The position numbers and the translations under genes were made by a program. 64,000 bases of DNA. Source: Dendrophyllia cribrosa (Eukaryota > Cnidaria > Anthozoa > Scleractinia > Dendrophylliidae). Of the stretch, positions 17,866-28,593 are shown one piece after another. The notes beneath the pieces are model-generated. The model was not told the DNA's origin and did no database searches. It worked only from the letters and a program-made list of their open reading frames with translations. The stretch spans positions 8,464,328 through 8,528,327 of the forward strand of contig JAJLRJ010000007.1 of NCBI GenBank assembly GCA_024195265.1, given 5' to 3'. The first letter of the stretch is position 1, and the number at the start of each line of letters is the position of its first letter.

Positions 17866-18335
17866 ATGATTATTCAAAGCCCTGAATGGGAAACGTATTA
17901 CGTTAGGGCAATTGCATAACTTTTTACATCTATTTTTGATTGTCTTTCTTAGTAATTATACCTTCTATTGTTATGTTACCGTAGCTCATTAGTATATTTG
18001 TGGTTTTCCTTTAGTCTAGTTTCGTTATCACTTCTATTATTGTATTACTGTTGTATTTTTGCTTTTATTATTTTTGTTACGTAATTTATCAGTAGTTTAA
18101 TGTTAAGTCATTGTTGTAACCGTATTTAAGTCTCATGTGTAACTGTCCGGCTGTACAACTGATGAAGGTCGAGAGACCGAAACGTTTTTTAACTAAATTT
18201 TTACATTTTTTTATACCAAAAGTTGTCCATTTTCGGTCTTTTTAACTAGTTTTTTATTATATCCACCGAATCCGGACTGTGAATCCATTATGTGGTATGA
18301 CATCTTTCGTTGGCTCAGGCAGCACCTTCAAAACC

Positions 18336-18338
<3 letters not shown>
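17866..18338. other. Flanking host DNA, no gene seen
   Basis: AT-rich sequence with no credible reading frame. It contains one Penelope-type motif at 18159-18184 (listed separately). Confidence 0.5.
18159..18184 (+). other. Hammerhead-like Penelope motif
   Basis: CTGATGA is followed by the self-complementary GGTC-GAGA-GACC and then GAAAC, which is the core order of a hammerhead ribozyme. One extra A lies between CTGATGA and the stem. Penelope-like elements are known to carry hammerhead motifs. Catalytic competence is not shown. Confidence 0.45.

Positions 18339-18407
<69 letters not shown>
18339..18407. repeat. (TA)n microsatellite
   Basis: An uninterrupted TA dinucleotide tract. It is followed directly by GGCCGTGAGGCCGAAACGTTG, another Penelope-type stem plus GAAAC segment. 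A second (TA)n tract lies at 18492-18527. Confidence 0.95.
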
Positions 18408-18409
<2 letters not shown>

Positions 18410-18488
18410 GGCCGTGAGGCCGAAACGTTGAGAATAAATCTGTCAAAAGTCTTGACTGGAGTCGGAGCTTATTGTTTTACAAGTGAAA

Positions 18489-18527
<39 letters not shown>

Positions 18528-18530
<3 letters not shown>

Positions 18531-18793
18531 GATTGCAGCATTTTAAATTGACTGTACTCGAGAAAGTGAGAAGTCAAGCCGTGGAGATGCGACGAGCAAG
18601 AGAGGGCTACTGGATAAGAAGATTAAAACCTGCGATAAACAATTTAACTTAATAAGCGCGGATTAGTTCTAGAATTTTCTTTTACCGTTTTGTCATATAA
18701 GTCACTCGCTTTTTCCGGTGACACATAGTTAATAGTTAGTTTAAATGTTGCAAAACCTTGTTTTGGCCAATAGAATTATGTTTTACCTTTTCG
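18528..18793 (+). repeat. 266-bp repeat, copy 1
   Basis: It begins GTGGATTGCAGC directly after a (TA)n tract and ends TTTTACCTTTTCG. The copy at 18850-19115 appears identical. It can be read as a retroelement C-terminus (EGYWIRRLKPAINN then stop), so it is probably a Penelope 3' end. Confidence 0.85.
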
Positions 18794-18849
18794 GTAAAAC
18801 ATGACATATATATATATGACATATATGTCATATATATATATATATATAT

Positions 18850-19115
18850 GTGGATTGCAGCATTTTAAATTGACTGTACTCGAGAAAGTGAGAAGTCAAG
18901 CCGTGGAGATGCGACGAGCAAGAGAGGGCTACTGGATAAGAAGATTAAAACCTGCGATAAACAATTTAACTTAATAAGCGCGGATTAGTTCTAGAATTTT
19001 CTTTTACCGTTTTGTCATATAAGTCACTCGCTTTTTCCGGTGACACATAGTTAATAGTTAGTTTAAATGTTGCAAAACCTTGTTTTGGCCAATAGAATTA
19101 TGTTTTACCTTTTCG
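18850..19115 (+). repeat. 266-bp repeat, copy 2
   Basis: Same sequence and length as copy 1 and again preceded by (TA)n. The flanking sequence then differs (CACACAGACG onward). Confidence 0.85.
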
Positions 19116-19192
19116 TCACACAGACGTTAGTCGTTATTTTCCGTTACATGAAGCTTTTATGTTGAATTACCTGTAAAATCATCATAACGCTC

Positions 19193-19220
19193 CTGAGGAA
19201 GGCCGAGACGGCCGAAACGT
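19193..19220 (+). other. Penelope-type stem-loop motif
   Basis: CTGAGGAA, then GGCCGAGACGGCC, then GAAACGT: the same order as the hammerhead-like motif at 18159 but with a substituted core (CTGAGGA), so it is unlikely to cleave. Confidence 0.4.
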
Positions 19221-19376
19221 CGAGCTAATTAAAACGTTAATTTAAATTGGAGTTGGTTTCTTGACCTTTACAAATCAAGTTTATACGACAAATTTCAAGT
19301 CTCCACGATCGCTCAAGTGATCCTCCAATTAAAGATTTCAGGTGAGCATTGTTTGCGAGGCCATTCACAAGTCTAC

Positions 19377-19377
<1 letters not shown>

Positions 19378-19436
<59 letters not shown>
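19378..19436. repeat. (TA)n microsatellite
   Basis: Uninterrupted TA tract. The Tyr-Ile repeat frames that it produces are not genes. Confidence 0.95.
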
Positions 19437-19438
<2 letters not shown>

Positions 19439-20990
19439 TGATTTTCAAAAACATAGCTATTTGAGAAATATATTTTATATATATACCTTTTGTATTCCCA
19501 TAAAAAAACGTCACCTATTTGATGGGAATACAAAAGGTTGTATACCTCTTTGGGGGGTCAGGTCCCTCCCCCGGAAAATGTTTCCAATTGAACCTTCTAA
19601 AATGCCACTTCCATCATTCCTGAGACTCGAAAAGCGTTTATCTTTTCCTTACTTGACAATCAGTCAATTGGTGGAAGTGAAAAAGCTACGTATAAAACAA
19701 TTTTATAACCTCAAGGGAGAGACATGAAGAGTCAAACAAATAAAAAAAAAATGCTGCTCAAAGGGGGGTTGCAACCCCCTTACCTGGATCCTCTATACAT
19801 ACAGTGAGTAGATGTATTCTTTTGATAGATAGTGTCGCAAACGATAAAAATCCGTTGGTTTGTATATTTCGTGTAAATTTAAATCGCGTGTAAATTTGGT
19901 AGACAACTCTTGAAAAATATTTAAATAAAATTATTCTCCATCTTTATCCGGCGCCTTTTCAAAATGCAGGCCACCTACACCCAGAAAAAATGTTAAACAA
20001 TATTGATCTGACTTTCATCCCCATTCTACAATTCAAACTCTACATTCACCTCAGTTTGAGGCACTCCTAAGCTATAAAATAAATAAATAAATATATAAAT
20101 AATAATACTCTATTCAAATATAAAAGTAATAAATAGATCCTGAGGTTACCCCTATGTTAACAAAGTATCTCTCAAACAGTTTCCCTCATTGTCAGTGTTG
20201 CTTTGAAAGTAGATTTTCTTACAAGAGACTTGAACACATTGTCTTTTTACTTACTGATATCGGAAGTTTAAACCAATTTAACCTCTCTACTGACGTAAAA
20301 AACGTTCAAATGAAACCATTTCCGTATACTTCACATAAAAAAGTACTTAGCATTTTATTCCAAACCTTACTTTTGGATTTCAAAAACAGTTACTTTCTTA
20401 TACCCCGATTTTTTTTTATTATGTAATATTTATTACTACACTTTCTTTGTATTATTTTTTGTAACGCTTTTTAACATTTTTGTGCAAAAACATGTACTAT
20501 AGATTATTAAACTATCGAATTATAACAAATTTTTAATCACACGTCGAATAATCGCCTCCTTTTAGGGCAAAAGAAAGTAATAATAGCCCCGGCTATACAT
20601 TATTTCAAGAGAAACAGTGTGTTGAATAACTCCCATGGGCAAAGGATAAGACAGTCCATTTCTTGCTCAAAAGTTGCTCCGCGAGGCAAAATTTGCTCGA
20701 CGTTCTTCGTTCGTCAAAAAAATACTCAAAAGTTGCTAAGAATTACTGACCAATCGGAAAAAGCCTTTTTACAAGCATCCAATCGCCCCTGGCCTGGTTT
20801 CAGCATGAAAAAGCGACTGAGTACGAGTCAGAACTTGCATTGTACTCGGTACACCCCCATGGCCAAATGTGCAGAAAGTGAACATAACTTCAACACAGAT
20901 CAAATTAGTTATGGGTATTTGTAAAATAATAAATGTAATATGAATTATAAAAATTAAAAAGAAACTTAACATACACAAACAAAAACTCAC
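19437..20990. other. Non-coding stretch downstream of the GT4/TRADD-N-like exons
   Basis: No frame with gene-like composition. A foldback at about 19484-19538 pairs CCTTTTGTATTCCCAT with its complement. CAAAGGGGGGTTGCAACCCCC near 19758 forms a short hairpin. If the gene to the right continues, its next exon was not recognised here. Confidence 0.45.
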
Positions 20991-21404
20991 CTGAAACACT
21001 TGTTAGAAAAAGTTTGCATGCCAGATAATCTTCCTCTAAAATAGTAGTCGTTAACTTAACAGACTCCACTTGAAATCTCATTTTGATATCATCAGTTAAA
21101 AGACAATCCTCAACTACTGCATTCAAGTGACCAGAACGGTAATCATCCCACAGACGCTCGAGTATTTCCAGCGTTCTGCACTCGACTGTTATTATTAAAC
21201 TACCCTCCTCTGTCCGTTTCTCTATTAAGTCAAGTACTCCTTCCAAATAGTAATGGAGGCATCGAGGAAGTTCTTTAGGCGGTATGTCAGCTGCCTTTGT
21301 GTTAAAGAAGTGTTTGCTCATCTCATTCATAACCTGTTTAGAATCTCCCCTCAGTCCGTTTTGAAAGGTGACACTGTCGAATCGAACTACTACAGGTAAG
21401 GTAC
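20991..21404 (-). CDS. Exon 2: TRADD-N-like domain of the GT4 fusion gene
   Basis: A 414-nt exon bounded by TTTTTTACAG acceptor and GTGAGT donor, phase 1 at both ends, and joining exon 1 in frame. It encodes about 138 residues. GSLIITVECRTLEILERLW, then DYRSGHLN, LLTDDI and TTTILEEDYLACK follow the pattern of the N-terminal domain of TRADD (strand, helix, YR..L, strand, LDxxxYxAC). In TRADD that domain recruits TRAF2. The part before it (VVVRFDSVTFQNG and KELPRCLHYYLEGVLDLIEKR) has no named family for me. An immune signalling adaptor role is inferred. A further exon should follow the donor at 20990 but was not found. Confidence 0.6.
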
Positions 21405-22603
21405 CTGTAAAAAAACATGGCAAGTGTTAGTAAGTTATAGCACTTTTAGTCCTGGATTAATTAGTTTCTTGTTGCATGGACTTAAGGTCCTTAAGGTATC
21501 GAGGAAGCCATGGATACATTAATAACTCAAAATTTTGAGAAGAGCTGTTACAGTGTCCCAGCTAATATATATTGTGTTTTTATGGTAATGAACAGGTTGT
21601 TATCTTGAAAATGGAAGAAACAATCACCTAATTATAAAGTGATGGAAGCAAATCATTATTGGCTAATGAGTCAAAATAAAGGCTGAAAAAGTCAAATGTG
21701 AAATGCTGATGAAACATTTGAGTGATATATGACTGGTCCTACAAGAGATTTATTTTTATTATATAAACACCAATGAAATACCAGGTGAGCTTTCGCGCGT
21801 AAACATCATATCTTCACACGTGAGAATAACATGTTATCGGCTTCACACGTGAGAATAACATGTTTTTAGTTCTTACACGTTGTTCTACTTCAGGACTACA
21901 AAAAAATATTAAAGTGAAATGGTTTGATTTCATTGTTCTCGTGTTGAAAAATATTTCACTCGTTCGCGCATCTTCTATATTCCATTTGTTCACCGTGACG
22001 TCGGGTATGTGCCGAACGAACTCGCCATTGACCAGCTCGCCATTTGGCTTAATTTTTCATTAGCTCAAATGAAAAATGAACAGAGCGTTGCGTCCAATTA
22101 TCGCAATGTCGGAAGTGTTACTGCTTCAATCAATTCCAAGAAAGATTTTTCTCAAACTAAGATTGCCCAGAAGGTACCTGGTTGATGTTCAGTTGAGATG
22201 CCAGTTTGATGAGAAGCTCTTTGCTCTGTTTCGCCACTGCAGTCTACAGAAGAAATGCCAAAAAATACGATTAGAGAAGCAGGGTTAGGCACTTGGAAAG
22301 AATTGACATTCGCCTATAATCTGAACGTGTCTCTGATTCGATTCTTTGGAATTGATTTCCAAGACTAAGTGAGTTGAGATTTTTCTTGGTTTCCCTGATC
22401 CGCCTTGTTCCGAGGGTGTTTTCCGGTTTCTTCGTTTCTTAGTTTTCGATCCAACAAACAATGGTTTGGATTTTATGATCCGTGGATTATGGGGCTTTCC
22501 TCTTAAAATGTTATTGGTTTATTTGCTTGACAGGTAATGTAAGCCCATTTGCCTAAATTAAACAATAAAAACTACTTCTTGGTTTTGGAATGAAAATACA
22601 TAC
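21405..22603 (-). other. Intron between the two exons
   Basis: The ends read GTATGT...TTTTTACAG on the minus strand. It contains a short direct repeat, CTTCACACGTGAGAATAACATG twice at about 21812-21862, and no recognisable exon. Confidence 0.6.
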
Positions 22604-23795
22604 CACGAACCATGCTGATCATCTTTGCGATAAGTTCTTGACTTTGTTTCTCCCAGCTATATTCCTTTTCGTAAGAAGCACGTAATGCTTCAGATTCCCC
22701 TAGTCGAATGCTCCGCTTTTGATCCATGACTTTCTTGATTGCTTCAGCCCATACTTTGGGGCTGTCTGAATCAACCACAAAAGATGAACCAAACAGCACT
22801 CCACTGAGAGCTTCTGCAAATCCTGAGTTTTTACTTACAAGGATGGGTAGACCAGCCGACAATGCTTCAAGCCCTGTAAGTCCAAAACCTTCTGTTCTTG
22901 ACGGCATGATGGCGACATCCGCTTCGCGGAGCAGGTCTTTCATATCTTCCCGATTTCGCAGAAAGCTTCTGACTGTTAGGTTATTAGCATGGATGTCACA
23001 CTCGAGGAAACGGTTTTTTACTTCCTCTAGCTTTTCCTTCGGTGCACCAACAAAAATTAGATAAGTGTTGCTTAATTCGACAGCTTTGGCTGCAATATCA
23101 AATCCCTTTAAGTTAAAATCTTCAGCGTCTCCACGGCCAAAAAGTAGTACACGAAATTTTCCTGTCCTATCAGAAACCTGTTGAATGTCAGAAAATTCAC
23201 GAAAAATGCCAGGAGTGAAATTAAAGACAATTTCATCCTTCAAGCAGAGATAAGAACGAAAAGCCTCGTTTAACTTTGGTCCAATAGACACGACAAAATC
23301 GGCCATTTTACAAAGTTCGACCTCTGTTTCATGCTTTTTTTCTCCGCTTAAAAGTGGATTTGGGTAATCCTTATGCATCGCAAGTTCTTCTGGAGCTGTA
23401 TGCACGACTTGAACCCATTTACAGTTTTGATGCTCGCTTATAATTTGTGCTTGAGGACCGAGCTTTACTCCATGTCCAATGACTACATCAATGAGCAGAT
23501 TCTGTGGTAGGACGCTAAGCCATTGAAGTTCATCCATACCTGGCCGCCTCTTTGCCTGAACAAGATTAATTTTGTGACCAAGAGCTGCATTTCTGTCCTC
23601 GTCACTGCATTGCGGGACAAAATAAACAACATTTACCTCAGCGTACTTCGCCACATTAATGGCTAACTCTCTGTTTATAGTCGATAGGCCTCCTTTAGTG
23701 GACCCCCATTCAGATGCTAGGAAAAGAACTTGTAATTTCCTTGACGGTGGATAAGATCCGCCATTTTCTTGATATTCATCTGAATTGGATGTCAT
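22604..23795 (-). CDS. Exon 1: GT4-family glycosyltransferase domain
   Basis: About 397 residues from an ATG in good context (CAACCATGA) at 23795. A TTTTGCAG acceptor lies just upstream at 23814, so a 5' untranslated exon is expected. It is a GT-B fold: N-terminal VLFLASEWGSTKGGLSTINR with the Gly-rich loop, then VIGHGVKLGPQA. The C-terminal nucleotide-sugar site has VLLFGRGDAEDFNLKGFD and the EGFGLTGLE E-x7-E motif near 300-309, followed by SAGLPILVS. The substrate is unknown. There is no signal peptide or membrane segment, so it is probably cytosolic. The donor GTATGT at 22603 continues in phase 1 into the TRADD-N-like exon. Coral GT4 domains joined to signalling domains have been described, as I recall. 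Confidence 0.85.
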
Positions 23796-23813
23796 GGTTG
23801 AGAATCCTGACTC

Positions 23814-25194
23814 CTGCAAAATACGCAAATTTGCTTTAAGCAAACATGAACGCTATCATAGTGTACTTTTTTAACTTTTCAGTCTTAAAAAGGTATATTA
23901 GGCCAGATGTCCAGAAAATTAGTGATATGTAAAAAGACATCATTGCTGCCTTGCTATGGTAACATCAATACATTAGGGAGCTTTAGCAACAACGACGGCA
24001 ACACCAAGGAACAAAGGGCTCTGAGAACCATATCGTTAATAGGAAACAAGGTACGATTGATTTTAGAGGCCGCAAGAAACCAAACTTAAAGCCGTAAAAA
24101 CTTAGAACAAAAACTCATCTTTCAAATCGGCACTCTCAAACCCCACGGAATCAACGAACGCTTTTCATTCAACTAATTTACATTTGTTTTTCACGTCACC
24201 AAATTTCCACCAATAACGTAGCTCCACCGCTTACTATATAAAACCACACACTACCCACAATTCCTTGATTCGCTCCAACGAAGGGCTAGCGCTCGAAACA
24301 TCAGCTACTGATTTGAATCTTTTTACGGTGGTCAATTTACCTTATCGACTCAGTCGATAAAACTAAATTCTCGTGTTAAGCGGTTACTACTTATCTTGAT
24401 ACGCTAAACACGTTTTTTCGTATTGATTGCCAGTCAAATAATACATTGTATTTTTCTTTGTCTTATCAATAGTCCCTAATAGTGGCTTGTTAAAATGTTT
24501 GGCTTGTCATTCAATTCACGGCAAAAACACAATTTCACTTATAAACGAACGCAAATATAGAACGAATTCCGCCAAATTAAAAACTCTTATTGCATAATCA
24601 AATCGTAATTTTTTCTCAGCATCAGCACATCGAAGCATGTAGCTAAATCTATATAATGGCAATGATTCAGTATTCCAAACTAGAACAACACCCAATGTCC
24701 ATGCTATATCATGGCAAACGAAATCTCCGGAGAAGAAATATACGCTCAGAGTCGGGACTGACTTGTACTGACTAAGAATGCAATAAATACTATGAAATCG
24801 CTGTGTTTTCGATACTTAGAAAAAACAATAACCGCATCGAGTCGCGACTTCACAAAAAACTATTTCCATCACAAAGACTAATAAATAACCGTATTCAGTT
24901 TACAGTCAGCAAAATCTTGACTTCTCTTTCATACTCTTGCATAATCAAACCGTAATTTTCTTCGGAGAAAAAATATACGCTCAAAGCCGGAAAGACTTGT
25001 ACCAACAAAGAATACAATAAATACTCAGTATAAATCGCTATGTTCTCGACACTTAAAAAAAAAACTTATATTCCTGGGATAGTCAATTGATAAAATTGAC
25101 AATCGATGATATTCAATAAAAATCGATAAAATTAGTTTATCGATTTTATCGTCAAATATCGAATTTATCGATACCAGCTTATCTTACAATTTCT
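23814..25194. other. Upstream of the GT4 gene, no gene seen
   Basis: It contains a Penelope-type remnant (24277-24372) and two diverged copies of about 120-230 bases (24590-24820 and 24940-25055, sharing AATATACGCTCA and TACTTAGAAAAAA-like ends). At 25080-25175 there is a cluster of ATCGATAAAAT-type repeats. The promoter cannot be placed. Confidence 0.4.
24277..24372 (+). repeat. Penelope-type terminal fragment
   Basis: CGAAGGGCTAGCGCTCGAAAC (stem then GAAAC) is followed by a segment, TTTTTACGGTGGTCAATTTA and on, that recurs nearly unchanged at 46811-46863. Confidence 0.5.
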
Positions 25195-25714
25195 GCACTT
25201 ATCATTGGCTTTCCCAGGGGCTGACCCGAGGGCTGGCTTCATATAGCGGCTTGATTTCTTGTCACTATTACAAAACAATCCGTCCTCAAGGACCTCAAGA
25301 TGAAATCGCAAGCAGATGACACAAAACAGTAAGACGACGTTGTGATGGAATGCCAACGCAGCCTAAATCGCAGCGAAAATGGCCACGTCATTGTGGAATA
25401 CCGCTGACCGGCTTCGGACAAATCAAAGTGAAATCTGCAAAGGACCGCAAACGATAATGCTGCTAAAGGTATACGTAGGATCTGCGAGAGACCTGACCAG
25501 CCAAAAAATGAACAAACATACGATAAACTGCAGGGCTGATCTGACTACGGACAAATCACGCGGGTATAGCCCCGGGGGGTTTGGCGTTCGTACCAAAGAC
25601 GTACAATACAATGCCCCTACCCCGCGGGGAAATTAATACTCCAAAGTCGACTAATCCCCTCCCAAATCCCTGGGTGTCCCGGGGGTCAGGCCCGGGAAAG
25701 CCAATGATAAGTGC
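25195..25714. mobile_element. Inverted-repeat element, 520 bp
   Basis: GCACTTATCATTGGCTTTCC at 25195 is mirrored at 25695-25714, with arms of about 35 bases continuing into a GC-rich CCCGGG part. No clear target duplication and no reading frame of interest. Probably a non-autonomous DNA transposon. Confidence 0.6.
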
Positions 25715-26458
25715 GTTATCGAAACGAAATCAACAAGATATAAACGAGCTCGCAAAAACACCAATAACAACTTCCTTAACCGTTTATTAATAAAATTTAC
25801 TACATCTTTCCTAAAGTCTTATTAGAAAAACAGTGCTTATTAAAAAAAGAACGATATAGTTCAATCAGGAATCTGTGGTCCCCCAAAATAAATATGTCAT
25901 GCATATGTAATGTAATAAATATGTCACACATATGTTACACCTTAGTCACGCCCTGCGAAAACATTTAGCTTGTTTTCTATACGCAAATCTGTAAAAAAAT
26001 TCTATGGTTTACGTTAGGTATAAATGCAAGCATGCAACTGTTACTTGTAAAACTCCCTGATGAAGTCCGCGATAGTCGGACGAAATGCGTAGGAGATAAT
26101 AGATCAGCTTTACAAACTTAAGTTCGTAAAAGTGCTGCTCACTAGTTTAGCTTTTCAAAAGCGTAAACCTACGAACAAATACTAAAATTAATTTCAATGA
26201 ATAAGTTTTATCACATTATTCAAGCAAAAACTTACACTTTACACGTATCAACTTTGCTTAACTCCATTTATGATAAAATAACGGCGAAAAAGCATTATTC
26301 TCTTCCCAAAATCAAAGTTTTTGACGAAGAAACAACTTTACACCGTACATTTCCTTCTAGCGACTTGCAATGTTTGCCCCTGGCGATCCCAGAATCCTTT
26401 ACGTATAACACAGGTATCTGATTACTGGTAACTCATTCATTGATTCTATAACGACTGA
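25715..26458. other. Non-coding stretch with a Penelope-type motif
   Basis: At 26057-26086, CTGATGAA, then GTCCG-CGATAGT-CGGAC, then GAAAT: a perfect 5-bp stem in hammerhead order with one extra A. Nothing else recognised. Confidence 0.45.
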
Positions 26459-26461
26459 TAA

Positions 26462-28558
26462 TGGCTCCGTCAATTCCAAGCCCGCCCATCCCCTCCCCGG
26501 GCATATGTCAGGCATTTTATAACTTTTTCCTTCCAAGGGTGGGGCATTTGCAAAAACAGGTCAGCCCGTCATCCCCTAAAAATGGATTAAACGTAAGCAT
26601 TTATTTAATCAAAATTAACAACATTAACAACGAGAATCGACAGGAAATTATTGGAGTCAAAAGTTTTGCGGAAAAATAACACAAATATTTAGAACGAATG
26701 AGGGAACGGGTATAAGTAATACTGAGGTAAAAGAAAGAATTCCTAGCATAAATAAAGATCCATTTATTTGTGAACAATTATTGCTTCCATCAATAATTGC
26801 GTCGACGAAGGAGACGCTTCCTAATCTTGTCGGCTAGGCGGAACGAATCGAGAAAAGTGTCGGTACCAAATCTGCGCCATCTTCAAACGTCACAATAGTA
26901 TCCAGCATGCTTAGCGCTTCGTCTAGGCGGAACGAATCGAGAAAAGTGTAGGTACCAAATCTGCGCCATCTTGAAACGTCACAATAGTATCCAGCATTCC
27001 CAGCGCGTGGAAATCAGGCATCATCCTTGGGAGCTGGGGTTCCGAAATGTCACATGTGAATAATCTATTTGTCTTGATTTAGTTTCGGATATTTTCCCGA
27101 TTTTGGAATCGTACGGCTCAATATTTCAATGCCTACTAAAAGTACGAAGTGGAAAAATTGGACGAAGGTTCATTTCCGGACCAAGTAAGTTGTTGGGTCG
27201 CTTTGGAATCAAGCAAGAAGTTATCGGATTTTCCTCGCTACCGTTCTGGTATGTTTTGAATGTTCTATCTTGATTTTGCTGTGGTTCTCTGCCTGATTTG
27301 GGAAGCTTTCACCTAAATACCGACGTCGTTCTTCGCGATGTTCTACGGTACGGTGCAATTCGCTGTATGTTTGTAGCAATAATTCACTGACCGGCCGCGC
27401 CAGGCGAACGCAGATTAACTTTACAATGCTCGAAATTGCGCCTGTATCGGGCGCATTTGCGACCAAAGATTTCGCTGTTTTGTGACTAAAATTTGTCTAG
27501 CTAATAAAGGAATTATATTCAACAGTCTTGTGTCTTATTTGCAACTGGTAGTTGTAATTTTATCCGAAAAATCCTGCGAAATTCACGTTGAATGTTGCAT
27601 GACTTAATCGTCTTTTTCATGCTCCTTTAACGCGGTGTCCAAGAAGTTTATCAAGGGAGCACTTTTTCAGGCTTCCTCAGAAATTTCTCATTTCCGGTTC
27701 CGGTATTAGTACATTTACTGAGCAGTATGATTTCAGAATCGGAGAAATAACCGAAATGAAATCAAGAGAAATATATTATTTATATGTCGGAAAAATCTGA
27801 GACCTTTCGGAGTACACAGCACGGCAGGATTTTTCCCGATCCCACGGCTATAGCGTGAATTTGTTTGATGTCGGCCCGGCATTTTTGCCTGCGTGACATA
27901 TCCCGCGACGTGGCTGAATTAATTCATGAAACTGAGGTAATAGGTCAAGACGAGGTGCCACGGGATAAGGAGACGCACTATAATCTATGACTAGTGTATC
28001 CAAAAGATAGTAATTGCTGCGGTAAATTTGTTGTAATAATGCTGTTTTATCGCCTCGCTGCTGGTATTACAGAATTTTCTCTTTCGTTTTTTGAGGGAAA
28101 GCAAAGCAAATGTAACCGGGATGAATCGACGAAAACTCCAGCTGATAAGACTAATTTTGTTTTGTAATTCACGCATCAAGTTCTTGCAATGTCTGTAGAA
28201 TATTGTTGAGCAAAGGACGCGTTCACCACGAGGAAGGTGTGAAAATTTAGGTTTAACTTAATTATTGATAATGAATATGTTGCGTTACTAGCTAGTAGCC
28301 GTATCGTATTCGCGTCTCCACGCGCTCAGCTCAGGTTTCGCGTCCCCACGCGCTCAGCTCAGTCTCATCGACCGCTGTCGGAGTGATTTCAAAATAAATT
28401 TGTCTTTTATTCCGTACAATCTTCGAAAATCTTTGCTATCCAACGGTCCTATCACCATGCCTCACAGTCCTCGCTCAACTCGCGGTAGTCTTCGACAGGG
28501 GGAAGGGGGGGGGGGGGGGGGGGGGGGGGGATGAGCGGGCTTGGAATTGACGGAGCCA
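26462..28558. mobile_element. TAA-flanked inverted-repeat DNA element, 2.1 kb
   Basis: TGGCTCCGTCAATTCCAAGC at the left is mirrored at the right. TAA lies directly outside both ends (26459-26461 and 28559-28561), a TWA-type 3-bp duplication as in PIF/Harbinger elements. Inside are a 95-bp-spaced tandem duplication (about 26835-27001), a duplicated CACGCGCTCAGCTCAG (about 28318-28372) and a run of about 26 G. No transposase frame is visible, so it is non-autonomous. Confidence 0.75.
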
Positions 28559-28593
28559 TAAATCCGATAAAATCAATAGGTTGTATCGAAAAC

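Noticed and set aside
18290..18652. Open frames with long Tyr-Ile runs at 18290-18652 and 19237-19727
   Set aside because: They are translations of (TA)n microsatellites and not genes.
22076..22288. 70-codon plus-strand frame in the GT4 gene intron
   Set aside because: Antisense to the gene, no similarity and no splice signals noted.
25379..25790. Plus-strand frames of about 70-85 codons in the 25.2-25.7 kb element
   Set aside because: They lie in an inverted-repeat element and are mirrored by minus-strand frames; no protein family recognised.
28504..28530. Long G-run as a regulatory G-quadruplex
   Set aside because: It is simply part of the GC-rich end of a transposon; similar C/G runs occur in the sister elements.
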